A stretch of 6,591 nucleotides of DNA from CAZVCJ01 sp964625745 (GTDB lineage Bacteria > Chloroflexota > Anaerolineae > VGOG01), in contig CAZVCJ010000208.1 of the NCBI GenBank assembly GCA_964625745.1, positions 1-6,591 of the forward strand, in the 5' to 3' direction. The position numbers were made by a program, and so were the translations under genes. Of the stretch, positions 5,675 to 6,591 are shown in pieces. How positions within the stretch are numbered: position 1 is the first letter of the stretch; each line of letters opens with the position of its first letter. The notes beneath the pieces were generated by a model, which worked only from the letters and a program-made list of their open reading frames with translations, searched no databases and was not told the DNA's origin.

Positions 5675-5690
5675 GTGGGGCGGCTTTCTA
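5656..5690 (+). terminator. Rho-independent-like terminator of the operon
   Basis: aaagccgc (5656-5663) pairs perfectly with gcggcttt (5680-5687) around a 16-nt loop; a T-rich tail (ctttctatcttt, 5684-5695) follows. It lies 45 nt after the radical SAM stop codon and is the natural end of the four-gene transcript. Its left arm overlaps the loop and 3' arm of the small hairpin at 5651-5661, so the two structures cannot form together. Confidence 0.6.
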
Positions 5691-5842
5691 TCTTTGACGC
5701 CCATGTTTTGCGTCACGCTCTTAGCACTTAGCACCCATCACGTCGCCTTGGGCACGGATTCCAAGACGATCCAGGAAACCCTTATGGTTAGGCAGCGGTG
5801 CATGCTACTGAACAGCAATTCCTACTCAAAGGAGAAGAGACT

Positions 5843-6544
5843 ATGAAAAACGGTATTGACCCGGAAGATGTTGAGCGTGTCTTTGATGAAGCAATAGGCA
5901 TGGCTGACAGTCTGCACCAGGATCTAGCTGATGGTGCTCAGAGCCTTGGGTATGCCCGCGATGTCTTGTTGCATTCGAAGCCGTATTGGGTAAAGCTGGC
6001 AGAAATGTCGGAGGGGACCCCAGCGGTAACTCCCATTGCCGACAGTGGAGCTAAGTTTATCCGAGCCTATCGAGATGAGCTGGCTGGACTTCGAGGGCAG
6101 ACTGATATCCCCCTTAGCGGACTGAACGCGGCGGCTGGCAGTGCTGTCTGGTTCTCTGCTACTAGCGGGTCCATGTCAAGTATTGTTATGGTACCGGAGG
6201 TTGGAGAAATCCCCTACGAGTCTAGCCCGTTTCGTATTTCAGCCGGCCCGCCGGTATACGCTGATCGCTTCGCCAAACTTGAGCCTGCACTGGGGGACTC
6301 CTATCGGCAGATATGGGAAGCACTTTATGGAACAAGAGCAGATCCAGAGAGAAGTGCTCTTTCTCTAATGCGCCAGACCTTTGACCATCTATTTGGCCGT
6401 CTTGCTCCAGACGACGACGTGCGCAATTCTAAGTACTGGCATCCGAAAAAAAGAGACAAGGCAAACCAAGTTGGCCGAAGGGAGAGAATCAAGTATGCAG
6501 CGCACACTCATATCAAGGATCTAAATAGAGCAAATACGCATTAA
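5843..6544 (+). CDS. Uncharacterised protein, HEPN-like / possible pPIWI-associating nuclease relative
   Basis: A 233-residue soluble protein. The ATG at 5843 is chosen because AAAGGAG (5828-5834) precedes it by 8 nt; an in-frame ATG at 5798 has no site. The N-terminal half (1-85) is helical ('DVERVFDEAIGMADSLHQDL'); the middle (about 88-135) is Gly/Ser-rich and strand-like ('SAVWFSATSGSMSS'). The C-terminal helical part has 'ERSALSLMRQTFDHLFGRL' followed by 'APDDDVRNSKYW' and 'GRRERIKYAAHTHIK'. Arg177-x4-His182 fits the HEPN RNase motif Rx4-6H. From memory this 'MRQ..DHLF..LAPD..V' pattern occurs in proteins annotated as predicted pPIWI-associating nucleases, a defence-linked group; I could not check this. 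Relatives as I recall them continue 60 or more residues after 'THIK', so this copy may be truncated at the TAA 6542-6544. It is separated from the operon by a terminator and 231 nt, so it is probably an independent unit; I found no clear promoter. Confidence 0.7.
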   Translation: MKNGIDPEDVERVFDEAIGMADSLHQDLADGAQSLGYARDVLLHSKPYWVKLAEMSEGTPAVTPIADSGAKFIRAYRDELAGLRGQTDIPLSGLNAAAGSAVWFSATSGSMSSIVMVPEVGEIPYESSPFRISAGPPVYADRFAKLEPALGDSYRQIWEALYGTRADPERSALSLMRQTFDHLFGRLAPDDDVRNSKYWHPKKRDKANQVGRRERIKYAAHTHIKDLNRANTH

Positions 6545-6591
6545 GGTAAAAATAGCACGTTAACAATCAGAGACAGCCTCAGCCCAATCTG

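Noticed and set aside
5718..5736. Tandem 'cttagca' pair as an operator for the HEPN-like gene
   Set aside because: Two adjacent 7-nt units are too short to separate from chance, and no -35/-10 pair of good quality accompanies them.
6446..6452. A7 run in the HEPN-like gene as a slippage or frameshift site
   Set aside because: The frame after the run ('RRERIKYAAHTHIK') still fits the protein, so no shift is needed; the other two frames beyond 6530 stop quickly and look unrelated.

Overview
The window looks like chromosomal DNA from an uncultured bacterium with moderately high GC. Chloroflexota (Anaerolineae-like) is my best guess. It rests on the Pro/Thr-rich LysM lipoprotein carrying an FGE-type domain, the genes around it, and the style of the intergenic repeats ('ttcgacaagctcag', 'ccacgaaa...cacgaaa'). 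This is inference; there is no marker gene. All supported genes are on the + strand.

Layout: (1) 2-367, the 3' part of a small gene with PIN-like-toxin character, cut by the left edge. (2) 368-1259, about 0.9 kb without a convincing gene. It holds a large imperfect hairpin region (about 396-512), a dispersed-type repeat, two terminator-like hairpins (599-644 and 858-890), a very good extended -10 promoter (896-924) and a leader of about 330 nt. (3) 1260-5611, four tightly packed genes: a lipoprotein with two LysM domains and an FGE-sulfatase-like domain; a SanA/DUF218 membrane protein; a metallo-beta-lactamase-fold hydrolase; and a B12-binding-type radical SAM protein whose last ~70 codons are displaced into the +1 frame. 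Gaps are 3 nt, an overlap or near-overlap, and 26 nt, so one operon is likely, running from the 896-924 promoter to a terminator at 5656-5690. (4) 5843-6544, a separate gene with its own ribosome binding site. It encodes a 233-residue protein that I compare, with low confidence, to HEPN / predicted pPIWI-associating nuclease proteins.

The most interesting unexplained signal is a ~55-nt element present twice in the same orientation. One copy is in the operon leader (992-1046) and one lies directly after the operon's last stop codon (5619-5674). About 84% of aligned bases are identical, and a small hairpin in it shows a compensatory base-pair change (A-T in copy 1, G-C in copy 2). In copy 2 that hairpin competes with a rho-independent-like terminator stem. 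This suggests a structured RNA element bracketing the operon.

The operon products would act at or near the envelope (wall-binding lipoprotein, SanA-type inner-membrane protein) together with two cytoplasmic enzymes. A shared envelope-modification role is a guess. The flanking PIN-like and HEPN-like genes give the window an accessory, possibly defence-like, edge on both sides.
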